From CmP2 sp052084925 (GTDB taxonomy: Bacteria > Actinomycetota > Actinomycetes > Actinomycetales > Micrococcaceae), in NCBI GenBank assembly GCA_052084925.1, contig JBQDEV010000002.1:248001-312000 (forward strand): 64,000 bases of DNA, read 5' to 3'. This document shows, one piece after another, positions 16,027 through 25,419 of the stretch (the stretch's first letter is position 1; every line of letters starts with the position of its first letter). Position numbers and translations under genes: made by a program. The notes under the pieces are model-generated. The model did no database searches and had not been told where the DNA came from. It saw nothing but the letters and a program-made list of their open reading frames with translations.

Positions 16027-16934
16027 CCGACACCAATGTCGTGGCCGCACAGGGAACGGCAAGCCTCACCACGCAGGTGGACGCCGTGCCCGGTAGCAAG
16101 GCGAAGCGTGCTCGAGGGCGAAAGTCCGTTTTGACGCTGTTGTGTGTCCTGTGGGCGGGCGGAATCGTGCTCGCAACATTGCTGGCACCGTTGCTGCCCT
16201 TGCCGCACTACAGTGCGCCGATTGCCGCCGGTGCTCAAGCGCCTTTCGCCGAAGGCGGTGCAGCGATCTTTGGTACCGATGCCATCGGCCGCTCCATCCT
16301 CTCCAGGATGATTTATGGCGCTCAGCTCTCCTTGCTCATTGCCTTCCTTGGCACGGCCATCGGTCTGGTCGTGGGAGCCCTGCTGGGAATGCTGGCCTCC
16401 TACTACAAAGGATGGCCAGCAAAAGTGATCAATCTGATTAGTGATTCGATTTTGGCGTTCCCTGGGCTGGTGCTGTTGCTCGCCGCCGCGACCATCGTGT
16501 CACCCTCTGTGGTCTCTCTGTCGGTGATCTTGGGCATACTGACCCTGCCCGCCAGTATGCGCATCGCCTTCTCTAACACCAATGCCCACCTGGCCCGAGA
16601 GTATGTCACGGCGGCTCGGGCACTGGGCATGTCCGGGGGGCGGATCCTGCTTCGGGAAGTGCTGCCCAACATTCTGTTCTCGCTGGCTGCTTTCGGGTTC
16701 ATCATGTTGGCCACGTTCATGGTGGCACTGGCCGCTCTGGATTTCCTGGGGGTGGGTATGCCTCCACCCCGGCCAAGCTGGGGCGGAGACATCGCCACCG
16801 GGTTCGCCAATATCCGCACTCGGGCGTATTTGGTGCTCGTGCCCTCGATTTTCCTGGTGACGACGGTGTTCGCGCTGAATCAGATCGGAGACTATCTCCG
16901 CGCCAAAGCGGACGGACGAGGAGGCCAACTGTGA
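16023..16934 (+). CDS. Dpp/Opp-type ABC transporter permease (DppC-like), system 1
   Basis: 303-residue second permease. After a hydrophilic N-terminus a membrane segment is followed by the DppC signature FGTDAIGRSILSRMIYGAQLSL, further hydrophobic segments, the coupling helix AARALGMSGGRILLREVLPN and the closing LDFLGVGMPPPRPSWG. Translationally coupled to dppB (overlap) and to the ATPase gene (GTGA overlap). Forms the membrane channel with the 15004 gene product. Confidence 0.92.
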   Translation: MTDTNVVAAQGTASLTTQVDAVPGSKAKRARGRKSVLTLLCVLWAGGIVLATLLAPLLPLPHYSAPIAAGAQAPFAEGGAAIFGTDAIGRSILSRMIYGAQLSLLIAFLGTAIGLVVGALLGMLASYYKGWPAKVINLISDSILAFPGLVLLLAAATIVSPSVVSLSVILGILTLPASMRIAFSNTNAHLAREYVTAARALGMSGGRILLREVLPNILFSLAAFGFIMLATFMVALAALDFLGVGMPPPRPSWGGDIATGFANIRTRAYLVLVPSIFLVTTVFALNQIGDYLRAKADGRGGQL

Positions 16935-18973
16935 CTGTAACGACCGACATGCCGGGGATCACCGATCCTGGATCACCGACCCGAGGGCACCTCTCGATCA
17001 AAGATCTCACGCTGCAGATCGAGACTGCACGTGGCACTATCTGGCCGTTGGACGGCATCAACCTGGAGCTCGAAGCCGGGCAGACGTTGGGCCTGGTGGG
17101 AGAGTCCGGCTCTGGAAAGTCCATGCTGGTGAGGACCATCATGGGAATCTCTCCGGAGAGCGCAGAGATCAGCGGATCCATTACCTACGGGAACATCCAG
17201 CTGGCCGAGCACAGAACCAAGGAAGCCTCGGGGATCTGGGGCCGGCGCATCGCGATGGTGTTCCAAGATTCACTGACCTCGTTGAACCCGGTGGTAAGAA
17301 TCGGCCGTCAGGTGGGCGAGCATGTTCGACGACATTTGGGCCTGAACAAGAGGCAACTACGAGAGCATGTGCTGGACCTGATGAATCTGGTGGGAATCCC
17401 GGAGCCGGAGAAGCGGATGAATTCCTTCCCGCACCAGCTCTCCGGAGGGATGCGCCAGCGGGTGGCTATCGCCATGGCCCTGGCCTGCGAGCCCGATATT
17501 CTGATCGCAGATGAGGCGACCACGGCGCTGGACGTCACCATCCAGCAGCAAATCCTCGATCTGCTCCAGGACATCCAGCGTCGCCGCGGGATGTCGATGA
17601 TCATCGTTAGCCACGATCTGGGTGTAGTAGCTGGACGCACGGACCGAATCGCGGTCATGTACGCCGGCAGGCTCGCCGAAACGGCTAACACTCGAGACCT
17701 CTTTGCTAACCCTCGCCATCAATACTCCAGAGCACTGTTGGAATCCCTGCCGAGGTCGGATCAGCCACGACATTCTGAGCTGTCCACGGTGAAAGGGTCC
17801 CCGCCGGATCCGGTGGGGCGTCCGCAGGCGTGCCGGTTCGCAGGTCGGTGTCCGGCACAGACGGAGATCTGCACCGCGGAGCGCCCCGTCATGGAGGCAG
17901 CCGCCGAAGGACATCTCTTTGCCTGCTTTAACCCCGTAGATGATTACTCCGCCCAAAGTCCGCCTGAACGTCCAGTCTTCGATGCAACTGAGACGAGTGG
18001 GGAGAACATGATCTCCGTGGACTCCCTGGTCTGCACGTATAAGGTGCGCGGGGGCAATGTTCAAGCTGTCAGCAGCATCTCATTCGACATCAAGCGGGGC
18101 GAGACTCTTGGACTGGTCGGAGAATCCGGCTGCGGGAAATCCACCACCGCCAAAGCAATCACGCGGCTGATCGACAGTCAAGAAGGAAACATCGTCATCA
18201 ATGGACGAGACGTCAGCGGCGTCAGGCCCTCCAAGCTGGATGACTTCCGCAAGGAGGTCCAGGTCATTCTTCAGGACCCCATTGCCTCCCTGAATCCTCG
18301 CCGCACCGTCCGGGAATCGGTGGCGGCCGGATTGGAAGTCCACCGCTATCCTTCCCACGAAATTCGGGAGCGTGTCGATCATGCGTTGCAGGACGTGGGG
18401 GTCGATCCGGAGATCCACGGCGAGAAGCGGTCCTTCCAGCTGTCGGGGGGACAGGCCCAGCGGGTGGCGATCGCCCGGGCTATGGTCCTTGAACCGAAGG
18501 TGCTGGTCTGTGACGAACCTGTGTCGGCCTTGGACGTGTCTGTCCAAGCTCAGGTGATCAACCTCCTGGAGCGTCTAAAGATTCAGCGTCAGCTGACTGT
18601 GCTGTTCGTGTCTCACGATCTCACCGTGGTGCGAAGCATCAGCGACCGCATCGCGGTGATGTATCTGGGAAAAATCGTCGAGATCGGTGACGCAGATCTG
18701 ATTTACAGCAGTCCTCGTCATCATTACACCAAGGCCCTGATCGACGCCGTCCCTGTCCCTGATCCAGACGTCGACGTCTCCGACAGGCCGCGGCTCACCG
18801 GGCATTTGCCCTCGCCGCTCTCCCCGCCCTCCGGTTGTCGGTTCCGCACTCGTTGCCCCATGGCCCAGGAGATCTGTGCCCAAATTGAGCCCGAGCTGGA
18901 GCCAGATGAAGACGGGCGGTATGCGGCCTGCCATTTCCCTTTGGGGGGAGGGCGGGTCGAGCATACGGCTTAA
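16931..18973 (+). CDS. Fused ABC transporter ATPase (DppD-DppF in one chain), system 1
   Basis: 680 residues containing two complete nucleotide-binding domains. First half: GESGSGKS, LSGGMRQRVAIAMA, ILIADEATTALD, closing with the oligopeptide-type CRFAGRCPAQTEIC. Second half (from about residue 357): GESGCGKST, LSGGQAQRVAIARA, VLVCDEPVSALD, closing with CRFRTRCPMAQEIC. All Walker A lysines and Walker B glutamates are present. Starts with GTG 16931 overlapping the permease stop. The second system (27308, 28390) uses separate ATPase genes, so the two importers are not a simple recent duplication. Confidence 0.93.
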   Translation: MTVTTDMPGITDPGSPTRGHLSIKDLTLQIETARGTIWPLDGINLELEAGQTLGLVGESGSGKSMLVRTIMGISPESAEISGSITYGNIQLAEHRTKEASGIWGRRIAMVFQDSLTSLNPVVRIGRQVGEHVRRHLGLNKRQLREHVLDLMNLVGIPEPEKRMNSFPHQLSGGMRQRVAIAMALACEPDILIADEATTALDVTIQQQILDLLQDIQRRRGMSMIIVSHDLGVVAGRTDRIAVMYAGRLAETANTRDLFANPRHQYSRALLESLPRSDQPRHSELSTVKGSPPDPVGRPQACRFAGRCPAQTEICTAERPVMEAAAEGHLFACFNPVDDYSAQSPPERPVFDATETSGENMISVDSLVCTYKVRGGNVQAVSSISFDIKRGETLGLVGESGCGKSTTAKAITRLIDSQEGNIVINGRDVSGVRPSKLDDFRKEVQVILQDPIASLNPRRTVRESVAAGLEVHRYPSHEIRERVDHALQDVGVDPEIHGEKRSFQLSGGQAQRVAIARAMVLEPKVLVCDEPVSALDVSVQAQVINLLERLKIQRQLTVLFVSHDLTVVRSISDRIAVMYLGKIVEIGDADLIYSSPRHHYTKALIDAVPVPDPDVDVSDRPRLTGHLPSPLSPPSGCRFRTRCPMAQEICAQIEPELEPDEDGRYAACHFPLGGGRVEHTA

Positions 18974-19028
18974 CCTGGAACGCCGTTGACCTGCAGAGCA
19001 ACGAGGATGCCAAGGAAGGTTCGTTCGC

Positions 19029-20348
19029 ATGTCGAAGCAGCCGCGCAAGAAGATGCTACTGACTATGTTCATGTTGGCCTCAGGATTTCAGATCGACAGC
19101 TGGAGAGCGCCGAACAGTCGGTCTGAGGAGCTTGGACGGCTGAGCCTGATCGCGGATATGGCCCGAGCAGCTGAGGAGTCGAAGCTGCACGCCGTGTTCT
19201 TCGGCGACGGGGTGGATGTTGGGACCATTCGCGACAACAACATCCGCAATACCGGTCTTTATGAGCCGATCTCGTCGATCGGTGCACTTATTGGGCACAC
19301 GAAGTACATCGGGTTGGTGGGCTCCCTGTCCACCAGCTTCACCGAGCCCTATAACGCCGCCCGGCAGTTCACTGGGCTCGACCTGCTCAGTGACGGCCGT
19401 GTCGGCTGGAACATTGTGACCTCATTGTTCGGTGGAGCCCAGAACTTCGGTCTGCAATCCATGCCCGACTCCACGTATCGGTATCGCAGGGCCACCGAAT
19501 TCGTCGACGTCGTCCGTAGCCTATGGGACAGTTGGACTGACGATGCAGTGCTGAACGACCGCGCCTCTGGTCAATGGGCGGATGTCGAAAAGATTCAGGA
19601 CATCGATCATCGTGGCGAGTTCTTCTCTGTCACAGGGGCGCTCAACATGATCCGGCCGCCACAGGGGCACCCGGTGTTGTTCCAAGCTGGACAGTCGCCA
19701 GCAGGGATGGAGCTTGGCGGCACCGTGGCTGATGTCATCTACACCGCTCAGTCCGACCGGCATGAGGCTCAGGAATTCGGCCGGCGTATCCGCGCTGTCG
19801 CTGCCCGAGTTGGACGGGACCCGAAGCAATTGAAGGTACTTCCGGGCGTGGTGCCGATCGTCGCTGAAACTAGTGCAGAGGCGGAAGAGATCTCTCACGA
19901 GTTGGCCGGTTACATCGACATGGATGCCGGCCGGCGTCGTTTCGAGAATTCGTCTGGAGTGGATACTTCCGGTATCGGCCTGGACGATCGCATTCCGGCT
20001 GAGCGCTTCAAAGGGGCACGAGGGAACAGCTCCAGGTGGGAGGCTATGCGCCGCATGGCTGTGGAGGAACGTATGACCCTTCGTGAGTTGATCATTGCCT
20101 TCGCCCGTGCCGGTGGCCATCGAATCCTGATCGGCTCCGTCGAGAAGGTGGCAGAGGAATTGATTAGCTGGTTCGACGCCGGCATCAGTGACGGCTTCAA
20201 CCTTGATCCGCCCTCGGTTCCAGACGGGATGAAGAATATGCTGAGGCTGCTGGTGCCTCACCTGCAGGAGCGCGGATACTTCCAAACTGACTATCGCGGC
20301 GGAACGCTGCGCGAGAGCATGGGTCTGGCGCGCCCTGCATCGAGGTGA
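19029..20348 (+). CDS. LLM-class flavin-dependent monooxygenase (NtaA/SnaA/DszA family) 1
   Basis: 439-residue FMNH2-dependent monooxygenase of the bacterial luciferase-like superfamily. Diagnostic segments are SGFQIDSWRAP, KLHAVFFGDG, EPISSIGALIGHTKYIGLVG, FTEPYNAARQF, DLLSDGRVGWNIVTS, HRGEFFSVTGALNM and GHPVLFQAGQSPAGMELGG. These enzymes cleave C-N, C-S or C-C bonds of small molecules such as nitrilotriacetate or sulfones, using reduced FMN from a separate reductase. AGGAAGG lies before ATG 19029. No flavin reductase gene is visible in the window. Tandem with a paralogue (20354). Substrate unknown. Confidence 0.9.
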   Translation: MSKQPRKKMLLTMFMLASGFQIDSWRAPNSRSEELGRLSLIADMARAAEESKLHAVFFGDGVDVGTIRDNNIRNTGLYEPISSIGALIGHTKYIGLVGSLSTSFTEPYNAARQFTGLDLLSDGRVGWNIVTSLFGGAQNFGLQSMPDSTYRYRRATEFVDVVRSLWDSWTDDAVLNDRASGQWADVEKIQDIDHRGEFFSVTGALNMIRPPQGHPVLFQAGQSPAGMELGGTVADVIYTAQSDRHEAQEFGRRIRAVAARVGRDPKQLKVLPGVVPIVAETSAEAEEISHELAGYIDMDAGRRRFENSSGVDTSGIGLDDRIPAERFKGARGNSSRWEAMRRMAVEERMTLRELIIAFARAGGHRILIGSVEKVAEELISWFDAGISDGFNLDPPSVPDGMKNMLRLLVPHLQERGYFQTDYRGGTLRESMGLARPASR

Positions 20349-20353
20349 TCCGG

Positions 20354-21655
20354 ATGAACTCCACGACGCGACGACAAATGGTGCTGACTATGTTCATGCT
20401 GCCCTTCGGGTATCAGAACGATGCCTGGCGAGCGCCGAGTAGCCGAGCTGAAGACGTCGGCAGTCTTGACTTCATCACTGAGATGACCACCGCTGCCGAG
20501 GACGCAAAGCTGCACGCCGTCTTCTTTGCCGACAGCAACGAAGGCGGGCCCTTGCTCTCTGGGGACAACCGCGGAGTCACCATCTATGAGCCGGTCTCCA
20601 CGCTGGGCGCCCTGGCGGCACGGACGCAGCACATCGGGCTCATCGGCACGGCCTCGACGACCTTTAGCGATCCCTTCAGTATCGCCCGCCAGTTCGCCAG
20701 TCTCGATAACCTTTCTCAGGGGCGGATCGGGTGGAACGTCGTCACCTCCTTCACCGGCTTCCGGAATTTCGGATTGGAGGAAATGCCGGATCCTCAGTTC
20801 AGATATCACCGGGCAACGGAGTTCGTCGAGGTCGTCAACGCGCTGTGGCGCAGCTGGAAGCCGGGAGCCGTCATCGCCGACCGTGCCCGCGGACTGTGGG
20901 TCGATCCGCAGAAGGTGTCACCCATCAACCACAATGGCGAACACTTCCGTGTCCAGGGGCCGCTCAACGTGCTGCGCCCGGTGCAGGGCAGACCGCTGAT
21001 CGTCCAAGCCGGACAGTCGCCAGCCGGAATCGAATTGGGCACCTCGGTGGCGGACGCCGTCTACACGATGCAGTCGGACCAAGCGAAATCAATCGAGTTC
21101 TATCGTGAATACAAACGGAAGGTCGCAGGCAAAGGACGCGACCCTGAGCAGGTTAAGGTGTTGCCCGGGATCATGCCCATCATCGGGCGCACGGAGCAGG
21201 AGGCCAGAGAACTCTCCGATGACCTGGCATCCTACATCCGGGTCGACTCCGGCCGCCGAACGGTGGCCGCCATGCTCGATGTGGACATCAACGATCTGAA
21301 CCTGAATGAGAAGATCCCGCGTGAACGGATGGTGGATGGGCCCTCCAGGATGGACAGATGGAGGGTGTATAGGGACATCGCCCTGGAGTGCACTCTGGGC
21401 GAGCTCATCACGGAGCTCTCCCGAGCGATGGGTCATCGATGGATAGTCGGCTCCGCCGGACGAGTCGCCGAGGACCTGATCGATTGGTTCGACAGCCGTG
21501 CTTGCGATGGCTTCAATCTGAATCCGCCCAGCGTCCCTGAAGGCATGAGATCCATGCTGACCCTGCTCGTGCCCGCACTGCAGGAACGTGGATACTTTCA
21601 GGCTGACTACAGCCGCCCGACACTGCGCGAAAGTATGGGGGTCTCTCACAGGTAA
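20354..21655 (+). CDS. LLM-class flavin-dependent monooxygenase (NtaA/SnaA/DszA family) 2
   Basis: About 433 residues, clear paralogue of the preceding monooxygenase: LPFGYQNDAWRAP, KLHAVFFADS, EPVSTLGALAARTQHIGLIG, DNLSQGRIGWNVVTS, RPLIVQAGQSPAGIELG, and a matching C-terminal half with DGFNLNPPSVPEGM and REQ-type ending LRESMG. I chose ATG 20354 because GAGG is eight bases upstream; GTG 20345, which overlaps the previous stop, is an alternative. The pair may act on related substrates or successive intermediates; heterodimers are also conceivable. Confidence 0.9.
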   Translation: MNSTTRRQMVLTMFMLPFGYQNDAWRAPSSRAEDVGSLDFITEMTTAAEDAKLHAVFFADSNEGGPLLSGDNRGVTIYEPVSTLGALAARTQHIGLIGTASTTFSDPFSIARQFASLDNLSQGRIGWNVVTSFTGFRNFGLEEMPDPQFRYHRATEFVEVVNALWRSWKPGAVIADRARGLWVDPQKVSPINHNGEHFRVQGPLNVLRPVQGRPLIVQAGQSPAGIELGTSVADAVYTMQSDQAKSIEFYREYKRKVAGKGRDPEQVKVLPGIMPIIGRTEQEARELSDDLASYIRVDSGRRTVAAMLDVDINDLNLNEKIPRERMVDGPSRMDRWRVYRDIALECTLGELITELSRAMGHRWIVGSAGRVAEDLIDWFDSRACDGFNLNPPSVPEGMRSMLTLLVPALQERGYFQADYSRPTLRESMGVSHR

Positions 21656-21674
21656 ACACAGCCGGATATCAAGG

Positions 21675-21691
21675 CTTCCGCACTCCGGAAG
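21675..21691. promoter_or_regulatory. Putative IclR operator, site 5
   Basis: CTTCCGCACTCCGGAAG, a perfect-arm copy of the shared palindrome, ending five bases before the -35 element proposed for the first substrate-binding lipoprotein gene. Confidence 0.6.
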
Positions 21692-21695
21692 TCGA

Positions 21696-21758
21696 CTGAC
21701 ACAGTCCCATTGCGGCTAATACAGTCACACACAATCAACGTTGTGTTGTGCATCACAA
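21696..21758 (+). promoter_or_regulatory. Promoter and second palindrome for the 21782 lipoprotein
   Basis: CTGACA (21696-21701) and TACAGT (21720-21725) are separated by 18 bases and predict a start near 21732. Downstream of it lies a 13-bp palindrome, TTGTGCATCACAA (21746-21758), and the palindrome CAACGTTG (21736-21743), in a position suited to repression by a second regulator. Confidence 0.45.
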
Positions 21759-21781
21759 TTGCTGAAAGGGGCGCGTGCATC

Positions 21782-23419
21782 ATGAGACTCCACAAGAAGG
21801 GCCGTTTTCTCGGTGTCTTGGCCAGCATCGCGGGCGGCGCCCTCGTTCTGTCCGCCTGCGGTGGCAATGGCGGCGGAGGCGCCGCTGCTGAACCCGACGA
21901 GGAATTGGCCACGGCGGGTATGGGCGAGGACGGCATTGTCGAAGGCGGAGAGGTGAAAGTCTTGATCACTCAAGGAATCTTCTCCCTCGATCCGGCCCGT
22001 ATGCAGACGGCCAACTTTGGCTCACAGGGGGGCATGCTCCAGGCCATTTACGACACCCTGTTTTATGTCGACTCCGAGACCAACACGGTCATGGGCTCCG
22101 TAGGTGAATCGATCGAACCCCGAGACGATGAATGCACGTCCTGGGAGGTGGCGATCAAGGACGGGGTGGAATTCACTGATGGGACTCCGCTCGACGCAGC
22201 GGCCGTGGAAGCGCATTGGTTGAGAATCCAGGACCCTGAAACAGCATCCCCGCAGGCGCCGAAGCTGGCCGGCGCATCCTTCAACGTGACCGGTGACCTT
22301 AGTTTGACCGTCGAGCTAGATGAAGGCAACTGCGACTTTGACCGCAATGTCGCTAGCGGTGTGGGTTTCGTACCGTCGCCGACCGCTGTCGAGCAAGCCG
22401 GTGAGGACTATGGTGAAGAAGTCGTCGGGGCTGGCCCGTTCGTTGTGGATAGCTGGAACCGCTCTGCCAATGAGCTCAACCTTGTCAAGAACGAAGACTT
22501 TCACGTCGAAGGTCAGCCGCACCTCGATGGCATCTCTTTCATAACGGCCACCAATACGGCCACCGTGGTGGACTCGTTGGTGGCCGGTGAGTACCAGTTG
22601 ACTGACAACGGCTGGACCTCGACTGCCGTCGACGATGCGCTGGCTGGCGGACTCGGCGTACAACTGCGAGAGCCCAGCGGTGGCTTTACCCTGCAGTTCA
22701 ACATGCAGCAGCCGCCATTCGACGAGGTCTGCGCCCGAAAAGCCTTTGGATATGCCCTTGACCCCACTGCGATCACCGAGGCCATGAGTCAATCAGAGCT
22801 GATGTCGGTGCCACTAGAAACAATCTTTCGACCTGACTCGGACTTCTATGACGAGGAGATTGCCTTCCCCATGAATGACCCGGAGCAGGCTGCCAACTTT
22901 GTTCAGGAATGCGAGGACATGGATAACCCGCTGACGTTCTCAATTACGGCCAGCCCGGGCAACGACCAGGCCACTGCCGAATACATCGCATCTCGCCTGA
23001 ATGAGGTGGAAGGTTTTGACGTGACCGTCGACATTATCACTCTCGAAGAGGCATACACCACGATCTTCCAGAACCGTGATTTTAATATAAATGCCTATCC
23101 CGGTGGGCAGCGATTCTACGACCCGGCACCACTGTTTATGGACTGGTTCCACTCGGAAGGCGTCACCAATATCACCGGATACGCCAGCGATGAAATGGAT
23201 GAAGCTATCGAGTCTGCCCAAGCGACCCTGGATGAGGAAGAGCGCATCCGGGCCTGGCAAGAGGTGGCTCGGCTGTGGGCTGAAGATGTCCCGACGTGGG
23301 GGTACATGGAAAACCGGCAGTACTTCCTGTTCGACCCTGACCTCGCCGGAATCTACCCCGTGAATGACGCGCAGAATCTGCTGCTGACGCAGCGCTTGGG
23401 CTACACAAGCCTCGACTGA
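21782..23419 (+). CDS. ABC transporter substrate-binding lipoprotein (SBP_bac_5 family) 1
   Basis: 545 residues from ATG 21782 (GAAAGGGG upstream). N-terminus MRLHKKGRFLGVLASIAGG with lipobox LSAC gives a lipid-anchored extracytoplasmic protein. The mature part has the peptide/nickel-binding pattern: VEFTDGTPLDAAAVEAHW, FTLQFNMQQPPFDEVCARKAF, LFMDWFHSEG. It sits between the monooxygenases and a second binding protein, and could serve either importer; system 1 lacks its own adjacent binding protein. Ligand unknown. Confidence 0.9.
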   Translation: MRLHKKGRFLGVLASIAGGALVLSACGGNGGGGAAAEPDEELATAGMGEDGIVEGGEVKVLITQGIFSLDPARMQTANFGSQGGMLQAIYDTLFYVDSETNTVMGSVGESIEPRDDECTSWEVAIKDGVEFTDGTPLDAAAVEAHWLRIQDPETASPQAPKLAGASFNVTGDLSLTVELDEGNCDFDRNVASGVGFVPSPTAVEQAGEDYGEEVVGAGPFVVDSWNRSANELNLVKNEDFHVEGQPHLDGISFITATNTATVVDSLVAGEYQLTDNGWTSTAVDDALAGGLGVQLREPSGGFTLQFNMQQPPFDEVCARKAFGYALDPTAITEAMSQSELMSVPLETIFRPDSDFYDEEIAFPMNDPEQAANFVQECEDMDNPLTFSITASPGNDQATAEYIASRLNEVEGFDVTVDIITLEEAYTTIFQNRDFNINAYPGGQRFYDPAPLFMDWFHSEGVTNITGYASDEMDEAIESAQATLDEEERIRAWQEVARLWAEDVPTWGYMENRQYFLFDPDLAGIYPVNDAQNLLLTQRLGYTSLD

Positions 23420-23452
23420 CAAGGGAATCAGGACTCCGGTCGGCACCTCACG

Positions 23453-23495
23453 CCGCCCCCACCGCCGCTGTTGTTTCAGTGCGCCGTGGGGGCGG
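23453..23495. terminator. Hairpin between the two binding-protein genes
   Basis: CCGCCCCCAC (23453-23462) and GTGGGGGCGG (23486-23495) form a ten-base GC-rich stem; the intervening bases can extend it partly. No U-tract follows, so it may be a terminator, an attenuator or an mRNA-stabilising element downstream of the first lipoprotein gene. Confidence 0.5.
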
Positions 23496-23548
23496 TCGTG
23501 TGTCGTAGGTTGATGTCCTTTCATCTCGCGGAAATCACCTGGATACCA

Positions 23549-23565
23549 CTTGGGGGCTCCGGAAG
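23549..23565. promoter_or_regulatory. Degenerate putative IclR operator, site 6
   Basis: CTTGGGGGCTCCGGAAG, with a perfect right arm (CGGAAG) and a 4-of-6 left arm, 70 bases upstream of the second lipoprotein gene. Weaker than the other copies but in the expected place. Confidence 0.3.
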
Positions 23566-23634
23566 ACTGCGAATCAATCGAATGTGGCATAGATCACATT
23601 TGAGGTTCGGTTCACATCACTTGGGAGAGTCGTC

Positions 23635-25419
23635 ATGAACACAGTAAAAGGTCAGCCCAGACGCCGAGGTTGGGGGATTCCGCTACTCGCTATGATGGCA
23701 AGTCTGGCTCTCGCTCTTACGGGTTGTGGAGGCGGTGCGACGGGCCCCGGAGACGACGCGGCAGCCGCCGCCGGAGAACCTCAAGTTGGAGGCGAGTTGA
23801 CGGTGCTCTTGGACGCCGGGTATTCCGGGGGCTGGTCCACGGGTCTGGATCCTGCCACCAGTAACACGACTGGCGCGAATCTTCCCCAGAATGCGGCGAT
23901 CTTTGGTGGGCTCTTCACCCTTGAAGCCGACGAGAACGGCGAGAACGCTGAAATCGTTCCTAACCAGGCTGAGAGCTTCGAATACTCAGAGGACGGTCTG
24001 ATCCTGACAGTGACGCTGCGTGAGGGCATCACGTTCAGCGACGGCACCCCGATGGACGCGCAGGCCGTACTATGGAATTGGATCCGCCAGCTCAGTGCCG
24101 GCAGCACAGGAGCTCCTCGCATCGATCTGAACGATGATCAAGAGGACCCCGATCTCGATCAGGCATTCCTCGACGACCTCTACGCGTCGCTCCCTGAAGA
24201 CGTCAACCAGGACGAGGTCGAAGAACGTCTCCGCGCGATCCGAATAGTCGACGATCTCACTCTGGAGATCCACTTCGCCACCGCGAACGGCGCATTCATC
24301 AACGCGATGCCGGCCAACAACATGAATCTCATCGCCTCGCCCACCGCATACAAAAACGTTGGGGCCGAGGAATTCGGCCGAGCACCTGTGGGGGCCGGGC
24401 CCTTCACCGTGACGGGAAACCGCCTCAGTGAACGGCTGGACCTGACGCGCAATGAGGAGTACTTCAAGGAGGACCTCCCCTATCTGGACAATCTCAGCTT
24501 CCAAGCGGTCGGAGGCGATCAGGTCCTGTACCAAACCCTGCAAGCTGGACAAGGCGACGTGATCGAGGGTCTCAGCTCGGTCACACTGATCAACGAGGCC
24601 ATGAACAACGCGAACCTCACGACGACGCTGGGCGCTCCCACTTCGCCCTACGTGGTGCAACTGAATACGCGCCAAGAGCCTTTCGACGACAAGAAGGCTC
24701 GCGAGGCGATCTACTACGCCACTGACTTCGACGCGATCAACCAGGGCCTGTTCAACGGGGAGGCTGACATGACTCAGTCCTTCACCGCGTCGGGCGGGCT
24801 GTTCCACGAACCGGAGGTCGAGGGGTACCGGACCTACGACCCTGATCGGGCTGCAGAGCTCGTGGAAGAGCTCGGTGGACTTACCGTCACGCTTGGAACG
24901 ACCGATATCGTGACGGCGCGTGCGGTTACCACCGCCCTGCAGTCGCAGTGGCAGGAAGCTGGCGTCAACGTGACTATCGAGTCCAAGGCTTTGGGTGATG
25001 TGATTACCGACTTCACCAATGGCCAATGGGAGGCAATGCTTCAGACCACGGGTGCATGGGACCCTGCGGCAGGAATCGGTGTGGCGGTTCGATTCGGCTC
25101 CACCTCGCCGTTCAGCGGGGCTCCGTTGCCGAATGGTGCCGACAGTGCCGCACAAGCCATCCAAGAAGGACTCAGCACCGAGTTGGACGTCCTGCTCGAG
25201 GACGCCGCCGCGTCTGTCGACGAAGATGCGCGCAGCGCGCTGTACCAGGAGGCCGCGGTCACGATCGCCGAGGAGGCTTACGGGCCGATCGGTCCGGCAT
25301 TCTCCCCGGCACAAGTGGTGCGCAACGGTGTACACGGCCCTGGCCTGACCACTCCGATCCCGGCACTCGCAGTGAATTCAGGTGTCCTCTACGACAGGGT
25401 GTGGGTCGAAAGTGACTGA
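23635..25419 (+). CDS. ABC transporter substrate-binding lipoprotein (SBP_bac_5 family) 2
   Basis: 594 residues. Signal peptide of the lipoprotein type: MNTVKGQPRRRGWGIPLLAM with lipobox LTGC at about residue 30. The mature protein shows GGELTVLLDAGYSGG, ITFSDGTPMDAQAVLWNW, GAGPFTVTGN and VQLNTRQEPFDDKKAREAI. GGGAGAG precedes ATG 23635. Directly upstream of, and overlapping by eight bases with, the permease of system 2, so it is that system's receptor. It appears more distantly related to the 21782 protein than the permeases are to each other. Confidence 0.92.
   Translation: MNTVKGQPRRRGWGIPLLAMMASLALALTGCGGGATGPGDDAAAAAGEPQVGGELTVLLDAGYSGGWSTGLDPATSNTTGANLPQNAAIFGGLFTLEADENGENAEIVPNQAESFEYSEDGLILTVTLREGITFSDGTPMDAQAVLWNWIRQLSAGSTGAPRIDLNDDQEDPDLDQAFLDDLYASLPEDVNQDEVEERLRAIRIVDDLTLEIHFATANGAFINAMPANNMNLIASPTAYKNVGAEEFGRAPVGAGPFTVTGNRLSERLDLTRNEEYFKEDLPYLDNLSFQAVGGDQVLYQTLQAGQGDVIEGLSSVTLINEAMNNANLTTTLGAPTSPYVVQLNTRQEPFDDKKAREAIYYATDFDAINQGLFNGEADMTQSFTASGGLFHEPEVEGYRTYDPDRAAELVEELGGLTVTLGTTDIVTARAVTTALQSQWQEAGVNVTIESKALGDVITDFTNGQWEAMLQTTGAWDPAAGIGVAVRFGSTSPFSGAPLPNGADSAAQAIQEGLSTELDVLLEDAAASVDEDARSALYQEAAVTIAEEAYGPIGPAFSPAQVVRNGVHGPGLTTPIPALAVNSGVLYDRVWVESD

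Noticed and set aside
24070..25335. Long open frame antisense to the second binding lipoprotein
   Set aside because: GC-rich codon bias produces open antisense frames; its protein shows no family features and the plus-strand gene is unmistakable.
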